DNA of 64,000 nucleotides from Mycoplasmatota bacterium. Lineage in GTDB: Bacteria > Bacillota_I > Bacilli_A > Haloplasmatales > Haloplasmataceae. The stretch spans positions 310,001 through 374,000 of the forward strand of contig CP074573.1 of the NCBI GenBank assembly GCA_018394295.1, written 5' to 3'. The notes beneath the pieces were generated by a model. The model was not told the origin of the DNA and did not search any database. It saw nothing but the letters and a program-made list of their open reading frames with translations. Both the position numbers and the translations under genes were made by a program. How positions within the stretch are numbered: the first letter of the stretch is position 1; each line of letters starts with the position of its first letter. Positions 35,245 through 45,148 of the stretch are shown here, piece by piece.

Positions 35245-37075
35245 AAGAAAAAGTAGGGTAGGTTTATTATTTATTTCACCTTGGATTATCGGATTTAGTA
35301 TCTTTACACTCTATCCATTATTATATTCCTTATACTTAAGTTTTCATAAAGTAAAAATTACAGCTCATGGAATTGTACTAACTAAAGTTGGATTTCAAAA
35401 CTACAGTGACATGTTTATAACTGATGTATTATTTCTTGATTACTTAACTGATGAATTAATAACAATGGTTATTATGACAATTGTAATAACGGTATTTTCA
35501 CTAATATTTGCTTTAATATTAAATATGAAAATCCGTTTTAAAGGACTGATTAGAACCATTTTCTTTATCCCTGTTGTTATTATTTCAGGTCCTGTTATTT
35601 CAGAATTAATCGAACAAGGGGCAACACAAGTTATTGATATTTCTAATTTCAATATTATAACCTTAATTACAAATGCTCTTGGTGATAAATTTTCACTTAT
35701 TATCACTACGATATTTGATAAATTAATTTTAATTACTTGGTATTCAGGAATTCAAATTCTAATCTTTCTTGCTGCTTTACAGAAGTTAAATGGTGAATTA
35801 TATGAAGCAGCAGCAATAGATGGTTCTAGTCCTTGGGAATCCTTTTGGAAAATTACGTTACCTTCATTAAAACCAATGATATTAGTTAATATGATTTATA
35901 CTTTCATTTTCTTATCAACATTTTCATTAAATAAAGTAGTCAATCTTATTATAGAAAAGAGATTCAAGCTAGGTGCAGGATTTGGTTATGCATCAGCTAT
36001 GTCATGGTTATACTTTGTCATTATCTTTCTAATGGTTTTAATATTAGTTCTTATTTTTAGAATCGATGTCAAATTTTCAATTAATAAACATAAACAATTT
36101 GGAACATTTAGTTTATTGCATCCAGAGCGATATGAAAATAAGGAGTTCTTATTTTTACAAAAACCTAAGGCTCGAAAAGTTAAGAGAATTGTATTTGGAA
36201 AATTAGGTACCGATGGATGGTTGTTTAAAATATTTATCTACATTTTAGTCTTAAGTATCTTATTTGTTTATCTTTACCCATTAATATTTATGTTACTAAC
36301 AAGTTTACAATCAATGTCTGACTTGAGAAATCCAGGGGTAAATTTGATACCAAGCTCACTTTATTGGGATAATTTTGCGAAAAGTCTTGAAGTTCTCGAT
36401 TATTTTAATACTTTAAAATCGTCCTTCTTTATTTCAGTTGTCCCATCAATCTTATTGGTATTTTCATGTAATTTAGTAGGATACGGGCTAGCGAGATTTA
36501 ACTTTAAAGGTAAAAATATTGTATTTGCTTTAATCTTAATGACCTTTATTGTTCCTTCACAAGTCTTAACAATACCGACCTACCTAATGCTTAAAAAAAT
36601 TGGTTTATTAGGAAATGTTTTAGCGATTATATTACCTGCAACATTTGCCCAAGGGTTAAAACATAGTATTTTCATCTTAATCGCCTACCAATTTTATAAA
36701 TCAATTCCAAAAGTGTTAGATGAGGCAGCAGAAATTGATGGTGCTTCTCCACTTAAGATATTCCTTAGAATTGCCTTACCATTATCAGTTCCAGCATTAC
36801 TTGTCTCATTCCTATTCTCATTTGTTTGGTACTGGAATGAAACATCTACAATATCACAATACTTAGAAAATTATAAAACACTTCCGATTCAATTATCCAA
36901 ATTTGCTGCAACATTTGAAAAACTTTATCCTATGAGTGATTATGTTGATCAAGCAAACAGAAGTATTAAAATGGCAGGAACACTACTTACAATACTACCC
37001 GTTCTAGGTGTATACTTCATTCTACAAAGATGGTTTGTAGAAGGTATCGACAGAACAGGGATAACAGGAGAATAA
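35237..37075 (+). CDS. Fused MalF-MalG type ABC permease
   Basis: A 612-residue protein that contains two complete permease domains in one chain. The first (residues 1-280) has the MalF-type start VGLLFISPWIIGFSIFTLYP and EAA loop EAAAIDGSSPWESFWKITLP near 190. The second (about 330-612) has MalG-type helices and EAA loop EAAEIDGASPLKIFLRIALP near 495. About 50 charged residues link them. Usually these are two genes. The chain is a second channel besides the pair at 29290-31056. The ATG at 35237 is used because AGGTG ends seven bases before it; a GTG at 35228 belongs to that site. Confidence 0.88.
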   Translation: MNRRKSRVGLLFISPWIIGFSIFTLYPLLYSLYLSFHKVKITAHGIVLTKVGFQNYSDMFITDVLFLDYLTDELITMVIMTIVITVFSLIFALILNMKIRFKGLIRTIFFIPVVIISGPVISELIEQGATQVIDISNFNIITLITNALGDKFSLIITTIFDKLILITWYSGIQILIFLAALQKLNGELYEAAAIDGSSPWESFWKITLPSLKPMILVNMIYTFIFLSTFSLNKVVNLIIEKRFKLGAGFGYASAMSWLYFVIIFLMVLILVLIFRIDVKFSINKHKQFGTFSLLHPERYENKEFLFLQKPKARKVKRIVFGKLGTDGWLFKIFIYILVLSILFVYLYPLIFMLLTSLQSMSDLRNPGVNLIPSSLYWDNFAKSLEVLDYFNTLKSSFFISVVPSILLVFSCNLVGYGLARFNFKGKNIVFALILMTFIVPSQVLTIPTYLMLKKIGLLGNVLAIILPATFAQGLKHSIFILIAYQFYKSIPKVLDEAAEIDGASPLKIFLRIALPLSVPALLVSFLFSFVWYWNETSTISQYLENYKTLPIQLSKFAATFEKLYPMSDYVDQANRSIKMAGTLLTILPVLGVYFILQRWFVEGIDRTGITGE

Positions 37076-37077
37076 AA

Positions 37078-38391
37078 ATGAAGCGATTTTCAATAGTATG
37101 TATATCTATTATCACAATGATTTTATTAGTAGGATGCACAGAAAAAAAAGTTACAACTAAAACTACAACGACAACCACAACAACGACAAATACACCATTA
37201 GATGATGTTTTATCTTATGAAATGAAAGGATCATTTGATTTTTTCTGGAATGAAACGATGACAACAGAAAGTCTTAAAAGTTATGGGCTAACGAAGGATA
37301 GAACGAATGGACCAGTTGCCAGTATCGCATCAAGTGGTTTTGCCTTATCCGCTATTCCAATTGGGATTGAAAATGGGTATATCACTTATGATGAAGGATA
37401 TGAACGGGCATTAAAGACATTAAAAAGTTTAAAAGAATTAGAACGTGAGCATGGTTTCTATTATCATTTCTATACCTATTTGACTGGTAAGAAAAGAGAT
37501 GGTGTTGAACTTTCAAATATTGATACAGCAATTTTCATATCAGGTGCTTTATTTGCTGGTGAATATTTTGGTGGAGAAGTAACCACTGTCGCAAAAGAAA
37601 TTTATGATGAAGTAAATTGGCAATGGTTTTATAATGATTCTAAAAATCAATTTTATATGGCATGGTATCCTGACAAAGGGTTTCAAGGTGCTTGGGATTT
37701 CTATGCTGAGCAGTTGATGATGTATGTTTTAGCTGCTGGGTCTGATACTTATCCAGTTGGAAAAGAGGCATATGATGGTTTTATAAAACATGTTGCAACT
37801 TATAAAGATCATACATTCATCCATTCTTGGTTTGGGTCATTGTTTACTTATCAATTCTCCCATGCTTGGATAGATTTTAGAAATATTACAGATAGTAAGG
37901 GAATTAATTGGTTTGATAATTCAGTAGAAGCATCGCTTGCCAATTATGAATATACCCAAAGTCAATCTAGTCGCTTTGAAACATTTAATGAAAATGTCTT
38001 TGGAATGACAGCATCTGATGGACCATTTGGTTATAGTGGTTATTATGGGGCTATGCCATCAGGATATGATAATAAAGCCCATAAAAATGATGGAACAATT
38101 CCACCATGTGGTGCCTTAGGATCAATTGTCTTTACCCCTGAATTATCAATAAACGCTGCAAATTATTTTTATAATGAAATTGGTGAAAAAATTAAAGGGA
38201 AATATGGCTTTACCGATGCTTATAATTTAGATGAAGATTGGTATGCCTCTAGTCATATTGGAATAGATAAAGGAATTACACTTCTTATGATTGAAAATTA
38301 CCGCAATGAAACAATATGGACTCATTTTATGAAAAATGATCAAGTACAAAAAGGATTAGAAACCCTTGGTTTCACTGAAAGTGGGGAATAA
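37078..38391 (+). CDS. Lipoprotein with glycoamylase/GH144-like domain (probable endo-beta-1,2-glucanase)
   Basis: A 437-residue surface lipoprotein: signal peptide with LLVGC (Cys20), threonine-rich linker (about residues 26-38), then a glycoamylase/GH144-like domain. Typical segments are ASSGFALSAIPIGIENGY, SNIDTAIFISGALFAGEYF, WDFYAEQLMMYVLAAG and ASDGPFGYSGYYGAMPSGY. GH144 members with known activity cut beta-1,2-glucan internally by inversion. An outer-surface enzyme of this type would supply oligosaccharides to the binding proteins encoded upstream. ATG 37078 follows AGGAG at 37066-37070, 2 bases after the permease stop. Activity is inferred from family and context. Confidence 0.78.
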   Translation: MKRFSIVCISIITMILLVGCTEKKVTTKTTTTTTTTTNTPLDDVLSYEMKGSFDFFWNETMTTESLKSYGLTKDRTNGPVASIASSGFALSAIPIGIENGYITYDEGYERALKTLKSLKELEREHGFYYHFYTYLTGKKRDGVELSNIDTAIFISGALFAGEYFGGEVTTVAKEIYDEVNWQWFYNDSKNQFYMAWYPDKGFQGAWDFYAEQLMMYVLAAGSDTYPVGKEAYDGFIKHVATYKDHTFIHSWFGSLFTYQFSHAWIDFRNITDSKGINWFDNSVEASLANYEYTQSQSSRFETFNENVFGMTASDGPFGYSGYYGAMPSGYDNKAHKNDGTIPPCGALGSIVFTPELSINAANYFYNEIGEKIKGKYGFTDAYNLDEDWYASSHIGIDKGITLLMIENYRNETIWTHFMKNDQVQKGLETLGFTESGE

Positions 38392-38392
38392 T

Positions 38393-40801
38393 ATGTCCAT
38401 CGTTATAAAAGGTAAGAAAATATATATAAATGGTGAGCCAACACTTATTCAAGCAGGAGAAATTCACTACTACAGATTAAAACAAAGTGAATGGCAAAAA
38501 AGAATTGATGATTTAAAAAGCACAGGGATGAATGCGGTAGCATCGTATATCCCTTGGCTTTGTCATGAAGAAGAAGAAAATCAATTTGACTTTGAAGGAA
38601 AAACACATGAAGAGTTAAATTTAATTAAATTCCTAAAAATGGTAGAAGAGAATGGATTATATTTTATCGCAAGACCAGGTCCATTTGTCATGGCAGAGAT
38701 GAAAAATGATGGAATTCCTTATTGGGTAAGAGAAAAATATCCACATCTAATCCCAAAAACTTGGGATGGGAATAAGGCTACAACCGTTACCCTTGATTAC
38801 TTAAATGAGGATTTTCTACACGTTGTAAAAAAATGGTATGGAAAAGTTATTCCTTTATTAAAAGAATATTCGATTAATGAAGGTGGAAATCTAATCGCTT
38901 GCCAATTAGATAATGAAATTGGAATGTTGTCATGGGTAAGTAATAATCCTGATTTAACTGATACTGTTTTACAAGCATTTAGAACATATCTTAGGGATAA
39001 ATATGAAAATCCATGTCAATATTATGATTTTATTAATGAAGATTTTTCAATATTTGTTGAAAAAATCCGCAAACCTGAAGAGTCATATGTAACTAATTTA
39101 CATGTTGATTTAGGGGAATATATGCGGATAAGAACGATACAGTATGTGAATATATTAAAAGAATATGCAGAAATGTTTGGTTTAAAGGATATTCCATTTT
39201 TAATAAATATTCATGGGACTGGTGGAGGTCGCGCAATGACCTACCCCATTGGAATATCCCAATTATATAAAACTTATCACCAAGATAATTCATTTATTGC
39301 TGGAAGCGATGTTTATTTTGATGATTTAACCGTGCCAAGACTTGTTGATAGTTATATGGCTAATATTTTAACTAATTGTGTAAATAATGAGGATCAACCG
39401 TTAACTTCATTAGAATTTAATGCAGGAAGTAATAATTTTGGTGATGATTATGGTGGAAGAGTAAGAGCTAGTTCAAATAATCTTCGTGTAAGATTATTCA
39501 TTGCCCAAGGCAATCGCTTGCTTAATTATTATTTATTTAATGGAGGCACCAATTATCGTTTTAATAAAAAACGCAATGATGGAAATGACCGTATCGCAAC
39601 AACAGGTGAAGAACATGGATATGCCGCTCCAATCGGACCAAAAGGTGAAAAGACGTATTTATTTGATAAACTAAGTCAAGCAACAAAACTTGTTAATACC
39701 TACAAAGACAAGTTAGCAAGTGCCGTTGTTTTACATGATACAATCAGTTTTGCATTTATTCCTGATTACTTTATGACGGAGTTTAGTTATCCTAAGAGTC
39801 AAAAAATACGAAAAATTCATGATAATATTGCTCGTAATCGAGCTAATTTTGCTTGGGATAGTGTGTGTCGAGCAATGTTATTGTTAAATTATCAATTTAA
39901 TGCAGTTAATATTCAAGATAATGAAATTGATAGTAAGCATACAAAAGTCTTAATATTACCATCTAGTCTATATATGGCTAAAAAGATTCAAGAAAAAATA
40001 GTGAAATACTTAGCCTCAGGAGGAAAAGTTTTACTTTATGGAGAAGTTCCAATGTATGATTTAGAAGGTAATGCCTGCTCTATCTTAGCTAATGTATTAG
40101 GTGTTAAGTTTAACAAAGTCATCACAGATAACCAATCTCATTATATCCCATCGGTAGAATGTGCTAACTTTTTGAAAGGATTAAAAGCCTATCATGTCTA
40201 TTATAATTTAGCTTATCATTTAACCAAGGGACATCCGATTCTAAAGTTATATGATACTGATGAAACAGTTGGATTTGAAATCAATAATTCAAGTGGTCAT
40301 TTAATTGGTATTACTTGTCAATATCCTTGTCATTTAGATGCTTTCGAACGCATCTTTAACAGATTTGGTATTCAAAATAGAGTAAGACATACCGATTCCT
40401 ATCATGGGGTATATATATTATCGACTAAAAATGAGATAGAAGAAAAATTCATCCATGTTTTAAATTTAGATGATGTTAAAAAGAAAGTCCAAATAATTGA
40501 AGACGATGAAGTTTTATTTGAAGGAAATAGAATTGAAATTGAAGAAAATGATGGGTTACTTTTACCAATGAATATGAAATTAAAACAAGCTCATATTTAT
40601 TATTCAACCAATGAAATTATTGAATTTGATGAAGATACCATTACCTTTAGATTAACAGGTAGTCAATTAGTTTGTAAGTTAAAATCAAATCGTAGGATTA
40701 TGCCGGGACCGTTTAAAATTCATTATGAAAATGATTATATTTATATATTTAAAGAATCTAGACTTTACAATGAACATACATTGGTTGTACAATTTAAATA
40801 A
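38393..40801 (+). CDS. GH35 family glycoside hydrolase/transglycosidase, paralogue 2
   Basis: An 802-residue GH35 enzyme related to the one at 22556. It has IHYYRLKQSEWQKRI near residue 24, ARPGPFVMAE near 93, acid/base Glu175 in CQLDNEIG and nucleophile Glu341 in SLEFNAGSN. No signal peptide. It starts one base after the stop of the GH144-like gene, with GTGGGGA overlapping that gene's end, so the two are co-translated. Both GH35 copies keep their catalytic residues but differ widely elsewhere, which suggests different chain-length or linkage preferences. Beta-galactosidase is the default name; in this setting action on beta-1,2-linked glucosides is more likely (inference). Confidence 0.85.
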   Translation: MSIVIKGKKIYINGEPTLIQAGEIHYYRLKQSEWQKRIDDLKSTGMNAVASYIPWLCHEEEENQFDFEGKTHEELNLIKFLKMVEENGLYFIARPGPFVMAEMKNDGIPYWVREKYPHLIPKTWDGNKATTVTLDYLNEDFLHVVKKWYGKVIPLLKEYSINEGGNLIACQLDNEIGMLSWVSNNPDLTDTVLQAFRTYLRDKYENPCQYYDFINEDFSIFVEKIRKPEESYVTNLHVDLGEYMRIRTIQYVNILKEYAEMFGLKDIPFLINIHGTGGGRAMTYPIGISQLYKTYHQDNSFIAGSDVYFDDLTVPRLVDSYMANILTNCVNNEDQPLTSLEFNAGSNNFGDDYGGRVRASSNNLRVRLFIAQGNRLLNYYLFNGGTNYRFNKKRNDGNDRIATTGEEHGYAAPIGPKGEKTYLFDKLSQATKLVNTYKDKLASAVVLHDTISFAFIPDYFMTEFSYPKSQKIRKIHDNIARNRANFAWDSVCRAMLLLNYQFNAVNIQDNEIDSKHTKVLILPSSLYMAKKIQEKIVKYLASGGKVLLYGEVPMYDLEGNACSILANVLGVKFNKVITDNQSHYIPSVECANFLKGLKAYHVYYNLAYHLTKGHPILKLYDTDETVGFEINNSSGHLIGITCQYPCHLDAFERIFNRFGIQNRVRHTDSYHGVYILSTKNEIEEKFIHVLNLDDVKKKVQIIEDDEVLFEGNRIEIEENDGLLLPMNMKLKQAHIYYSTNEIIEFDEDTITFRLTGSQLVCKLKSNRRIMPGPFKIHYENDYIYIFKESRLYNEHTLVVQFK

Positions 40802-40812
40802 TTAGGTATAAT
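40785..40812 (+). promoter_or_regulatory. Possible internal promoter before the second LacI gene
   Basis: TTGTAC (40785-40790), 16 bases, TATAAT (40807-40812). It overlaps the end of the GH35 gene and would give the regulator and the catabolic genes after it a separate start. No operator palindrome is visible beside it. Confidence 0.45.
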
Positions 40813-40834
40813 TATCACACAAGGAGGAGTAGAT

Positions 40835-41812
40835 ATGGCTACCTTAAAAGATATTGCTCAAAAATCCGGTTTTTCGATATCAACTGTATCATATGCACTA
40901 AATGATCATAGTAGTATACCTGAAGAAACGAAAAAGAAAATATGGGAAGTTGCGAAGGAAGTTAATTATTATCCAAATGCTTCTGCCCGAAACTTAAAAA
41001 AGAATCATACAGATGTAGTGGGCGTTTTTATTAGTGGTTTTGAAGGACCTGCTTATCATCAAGTGTTAGATGGAATCAATATTGCCCTAACGAATACACC
41101 TTATACGTTATTTGTATTAAATGGAAGAGAAGCAAAGAAAATGGCTTATCAACGTCAAGTTGATATCGCAATTACGTTTGATGATACAATATCAGATGAA
41201 GATTTAATAGGAATTGCTGATTCAGGGACACCAGTATTAACCTTAGACCGCATTTTAAATCATAAAAATATGTACCATCATATTATAAATAACCAATTGG
41301 GTATGTTACTTATCACGAATTATTTATTAGAACAAGGATATCAAAAATTTGCTTATTTAAGTGGGCCAGTCTTATCACATGATAGTAATAATCGTTATAA
41401 AAGTTTTTTAGATGTCTTAAAAAGTCATCATATCGATTTTGATGAAACAAAATATAAATTTATTGGTGAATTTACGATTCAAAGTGGTTACCAATCTTTT
41501 ATGGATATTTATAAAAAAACAGGATTAGATTTTGAAGTATTAGTATGTGGTAATGATGAGATGGCAATTGGAGCCATTCAAGCAGCTAATGATTTAGGTA
41601 TAAAAATTCCAGAAGATTTATCAATTACCGGTTTTGATAATATTTTATTAACAGAATATTTTTCTCCTAGAATTACAACCATAGCGATTGATAGGGTTAA
41701 TTGGGGAAAAGAAGTAGCGAAACTCGCTATGAATATATTAAATAATAAATATGTAAACAATGATACTTATGAAGAAATTTCCTTAATAATTGGGGCAACA
41801 ACGAAAAGCTGA
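40835..41812 (+). CDS. LacI-family transcriptional regulator within the glycan locus
   Basis: A 325-residue LacI/GalR repressor. The helix-turn-helix TLKDIAQKSGFSISTVSYALN is at residues 3-23, and a sugar-sensing domain follows (VGVFISGFEGPAYHQVLDG near 65, LVCGNDEMAIGA near 236, LSITGFDN near 263). It is flanked on the same strand by GH35 and GH94 genes, making it the prime candidate for the local regulator reading the AAACGTTT sites at 22399-22539. A good ribosome site (AAGGAGGAG) precedes the ATG. The inducer is probably an oligosaccharide or sophorose (inference). Confidence 0.92.
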   Translation: MATLKDIAQKSGFSISTVSYALNDHSSIPEETKKKIWEVAKEVNYYPNASARNLKKNHTDVVGVFISGFEGPAYHQVLDGINIALTNTPYTLFVLNGREAKKMAYQRQVDIAITFDDTISDEDLIGIADSGTPVLTLDRILNHKNMYHHIINNQLGMLLITNYLLEQGYQKFAYLSGPVLSHDSNNRYKSFLDVLKSHHIDFDETKYKFIGEFTIQSGYQSFMDIYKKTGLDFEVLVCGNDEMAIGAIQAANDLGIKIPEDLSITGFDNILLTEYFSPRITTIAIDRVNWGKEVAKLAMNILNNKYVNNDTYEEISLIIGATTKS

Positions 41813-41824
41813 AAGGAGTCTGGC

Positions 41825-44800
41825 ATGAAATTGGGGAAGGATATAAAAACAATAGAAGTAAAAAAGGATGGAATCACTTTTAGATTATTAGAATCTGGTG
41901 ATATCCTTTCTATTAATAAAGACAATATTCAGTTAAATCAATATAGAGGTAATTATATTGATGGAACAGTTACGAATATATATTTGCGAGTTAAAAAGAA
42001 TAATCAGTATAAATATACACCCTTAATAGGGGTAAAATCACCGAGTGAGTTTAAAACTTCTGATAACGAAGTAATTTATCAGGGTGTATTTGAAGAGATA
42101 AAATACCAACTTAAATTAACTGTCTTCAATGCCTCTTGGTTTTATCAAATAACACTAAAGAATCAAACAAATGAAAAAAAGATAGTCGATGTATTTTATG
42201 GGCAAGATGTTAATTTAGCTCCAGCTGGTGGTAATGAAGCATATATTAGTCAATATATTGACCATCAAGTGTTTGATAATGAGAATGGTTTTGTCGTTTG
42301 TTCAAGACAGAATATGTTTCAACCAGCTTATTTACAAATTGGTTCAATGACAAAAAATATAGCTTATGCGACAGATGGTTTTCAATTTTTTGGAAAAGGT
42401 TTTAAAACAAAAAGACAACCTGCTGCACTTAATCAAAAAGAATTATCTAGTCAAGTATATCAATATGAGTTTGCCTATACTTGTTTACAATCAGAATCAA
42501 TTGATTTAATTGATGAAGAGAATATAGTTTTTTATGGTTTATATAAAGACGATCATAAAGAAGCAGTCACTCAAATTGAATATACTGAAGAAGTGTTAAA
42601 TGACTATCATCAATTGACCACCAATGATTTCATAGGTAACTTTTCAAAGGTCTCATTATCTATTGATGTAGATGATGTGATTAATGGTTGTGATTTACAA
42701 CTTGAAGAGGTAAATACTTTATTTCCTAATCGTTATCATGAAGAGTGTGATGAAGGATTATTATCATTCTATCTAAATAATAAATCACATGTTGTATTAA
42801 AAAGAAAAGAACAACTTGTTGAACGTCCTCATGGTCACATCTTGTTAAATGGTAATGTAAATGAAATAAAAGATAATGTTTATTCAACAACAAATTTTAT
42901 GTATGGTATTTTTAATTCACAAATTGTTTGTGGAAATACTTCATTTAATAAAATGATTTCAAATGCGAGAAATGCGCTTAATCTACTAAAGACAAGTGGA
43001 CAAAGAATATATGTTAAATTAAATGGATGCTATCAAATCTTAAATATGCCATCCGCTTATGAAATGGGACTTAATTATACGAAATGGTATTACAAACTAT
43101 CAAATGAGATGATTATTGTTACCGTTTATACAAACTTTAATGGGCAAACCATTGTAATGGATATCGAGTCAACTAATCAACATGATTTTATGATTACAAA
43201 CCACATGGTCATGGGAGTAGATGAATACGCTCATCAGATTGAGTATCTTAAAGAAGGAAATAGCTTAACCTTTAAAGTTGATTCTGATACATTTACAGCG
43301 AATCAATATCCTAACTTAACTTTTAAACTAGAATCAACACAAGATTTTACTGTTGTCCATGATGAAATTTTTTATGAAGACAAGTTAGATAGATGTGAAC
43401 CTTTAGTGAATTTACTATTTAATCAAACTAAAAAGATTAGTTTACAAATAAAAGGTGATGTACATGGACAAATTGATGATAATAAAGTTAGTGATTTAAG
43501 TAGTGAATTAACTCAATTTATTAACTATTATCAAGAAAATGTGAATCATTTTAATATCAGTATTAATAATGAATCTAGCCAAGAAATCGATAAATTTAAT
43601 TATTTAATATATTGGTATACACATAATGCTTTAATTCATTATGCTTCACCTCATGGATTAGAACAATATGGTGGAGCAGCTTGGGGAACTCGTGATGTTT
43701 GTCAAGGTCCTTTTGAGTATTTCTTAGCGACACAAAAATTTAGTATTTGTAAAGCAATTTTAAAGAAAGTTTATGCCCATCAATTCTTAGAAAATGGCGA
43801 CTGGCCACAATGGTTTATGTTTGATAAATACAGTAATGTACAAGCAAGTGAAAGCCATGGAGATATTATTGTTTGGCCACTTCGATCATTAGCATTGTAC
43901 TTAAAAGCAACAAGTGATTATTCGATATTAGATGAAGAAATGCCTTATGTAACCCTAAAGAATATGACATTTACAGAAGAAAAAGAAACCTTATTAAGCC
44001 ATGTCAAAAAACAAATTGAACATATGACTGATAATCTTATTCAAAATACCCATTTATCGATCTATGGTGATGGTGATTGGGATGATACTTTACAACCAGC
44101 TAATCCTGAATTGAGAAAAAATATGGTGTCTGGTTGGACGACTGCTTTGACCTATGAAGCATTTCATTTATTAAGTGAATACTTAAATGAAGAGAATCTA
44201 GAATTAAAACAACTGTTAAAAGAGTTATCGATAAAAATTAAAGAAGATTATTTAGCATATGTCATAAAAGATAAAGTACCAGCTGGTTTCTTATTATTTG
44301 ATCAAGATAAAATTAAATACATTGTTCATCCTGAAGATAAAAAGACAGGTGTTAAGTATCGTTTATTACCGATTAATCGTTGTTTTATTAGTGGTTTATT
44401 TGATAAAGAAGATGTTAATCATTACTTTGAATTAGTAAAAGAACATTTATATCATCCAGATGGTGTAAGATTAATGGATACAACAGTAAACTATCAGGGT
44501 GGAGTGAATACTTATTTTAAAAGGGCTGAACAAGCAGCGAATTTCGGTCGTGAAATTGGTTTACAGTATGTTCATGCACATATCCGTTTTGTTGAAGCAA
44601 TGGCTAAAATTGGTTATAAAGATGAAGTTTATAAAGGATTAATGCGAATAAATCCAATTAATATACAAAAACATGTACCTAATGCTGAAATAAGACAAAG
44701 TAATTGTTATTTCTCTAGTTCTGATGCTAAATTCAACAATCGATATGAGGCAATGAAGAATTTTGATAAATTAAGAACAGGTGATGTTGCAGTAAAAGGT

Positions 44801-45139
44801 GGATGGAGAGTTTATTCTTCAGGTCCTGGGATTTATTTATATCAATTGATATGTAATTTTCTAGGAATAAGAATTGAACAAGGTGATTTATTATTAGACC
44901 CGCAAATTCCAACGTATTTAAATGGTCTTACTTTCCAATATAGATATATGAATAAAATAATTAATTTCCATTATCAAATGAAAGAAAATCAAAAAATCAA
45001 CCAAATAACTATCAATGGAAATGAAGTTAAGTTTTCTAATATAGTTAATCCTTATCGAGTTGGAGGAGCTATCATCAAAAAAGAAGTATTAGAGAAATAT
45101 TTAACAGAAGATATCAATAAAATTAATATTATGTTGTAA
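41825..45139 (+). CDS. GH94 family phosphorylase, probable 1,2-beta-oligoglucan phosphorylase
   Basis: At 1104 residues this is a long GH94 enzyme, the size of 1,2-beta-oligoglucan phosphorylases and longer than cellobiose phosphorylases (about 800). The catalytic barrel shows AAWGTRDVCQGPFEYFLAT, GDWPQWFMFDKY, ESHGDIIVWPL and GDWDDTLQPANPELRKNMVSG; Asp754 aligns with the general acid of the family. It lacks a signal peptide. The reaction would be phosphorolysis of beta-1,2-oligoglucosides to glucose-1-phosphate and a shorter chain, saving ATP. In Listeria innocua the homologous gene is also next to a GH3 gene and a binding-protein operon. Substrate is strongly suggested but not proven by sequence. 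Confidence 0.85.
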   Translation: MKLGKDIKTIEVKKDGITFRLLESGDILSINKDNIQLNQYRGNYIDGTVTNIYLRVKKNNQYKYTPLIGVKSPSEFKTSDNEVIYQGVFEEIKYQLKLTVFNASWFYQITLKNQTNEKKIVDVFYGQDVNLAPAGGNEAYISQYIDHQVFDNENGFVVCSRQNMFQPAYLQIGSMTKNIAYATDGFQFFGKGFKTKRQPAALNQKELSSQVYQYEFAYTCLQSESIDLIDEENIVFYGLYKDDHKEAVTQIEYTEEVLNDYHQLTTNDFIGNFSKVSLSIDVDDVINGCDLQLEEVNTLFPNRYHEECDEGLLSFYLNNKSHVVLKRKEQLVERPHGHILLNGNVNEIKDNVYSTTNFMYGIFNSQIVCGNTSFNKMISNARNALNLLKTSGQRIYVKLNGCYQILNMPSAYEMGLNYTKWYYKLSNEMIIVTVYTNFNGQTIVMDIESTNQHDFMITNHMVMGVDEYAHQIEYLKEGNSLTFKVDSDTFTANQYPNLTFKLESTQDFTVVHDEIFYEDKLDRCEPLVNLLFNQTKKISLQIKGDVHGQIDDNKVSDLSSELTQFINYYQENVNHFNISINNESSQEIDKFNYLIYWYTHNALIHYASPHGLEQYGGAAWGTRDVCQGPFEYFLATQKFSICKAILKKVYAHQFLENGDWPQWFMFDKYSNVQASESHGDIIVWPLRSLALYLKATSDYSILDEEMPYVTLKNMTFTEEKETLLSHVKKQIEHMTDNLIQNTHLSIYGDGDWDDTLQPANPELRKNMVSGWTTALTYEAFHLLSEYLNEENLELKQLLKELSIKIKEDYLAYVIKDKVPAGFLLFDQDKIKYIVHPEDKKTGVKYRLLPINRCFISGLFDKEDVNHYFELVKEHLYHPDGVRLMDTTVNYQGGVNTYFKRAEQAANFGREIGLQYVHAHIRFVEAMAKIGYKDEVYKGLMRINPINIQKHVPNAEIRQSNCYFSSSDAKFNNRYEAMKNFDKLRTGDVAVKGGWRVYSSGPGIYLYQLICNFLGIRIEQGDLLLDPQIPTYLNGLTFQYRYMNKIINFHYQMKENQKINQITINGNEVKFSNIVNPYRVGGAIIKKEVLEKYLTEDINKINIML

Positions 45140-45148
45140 GGTGGAAAG

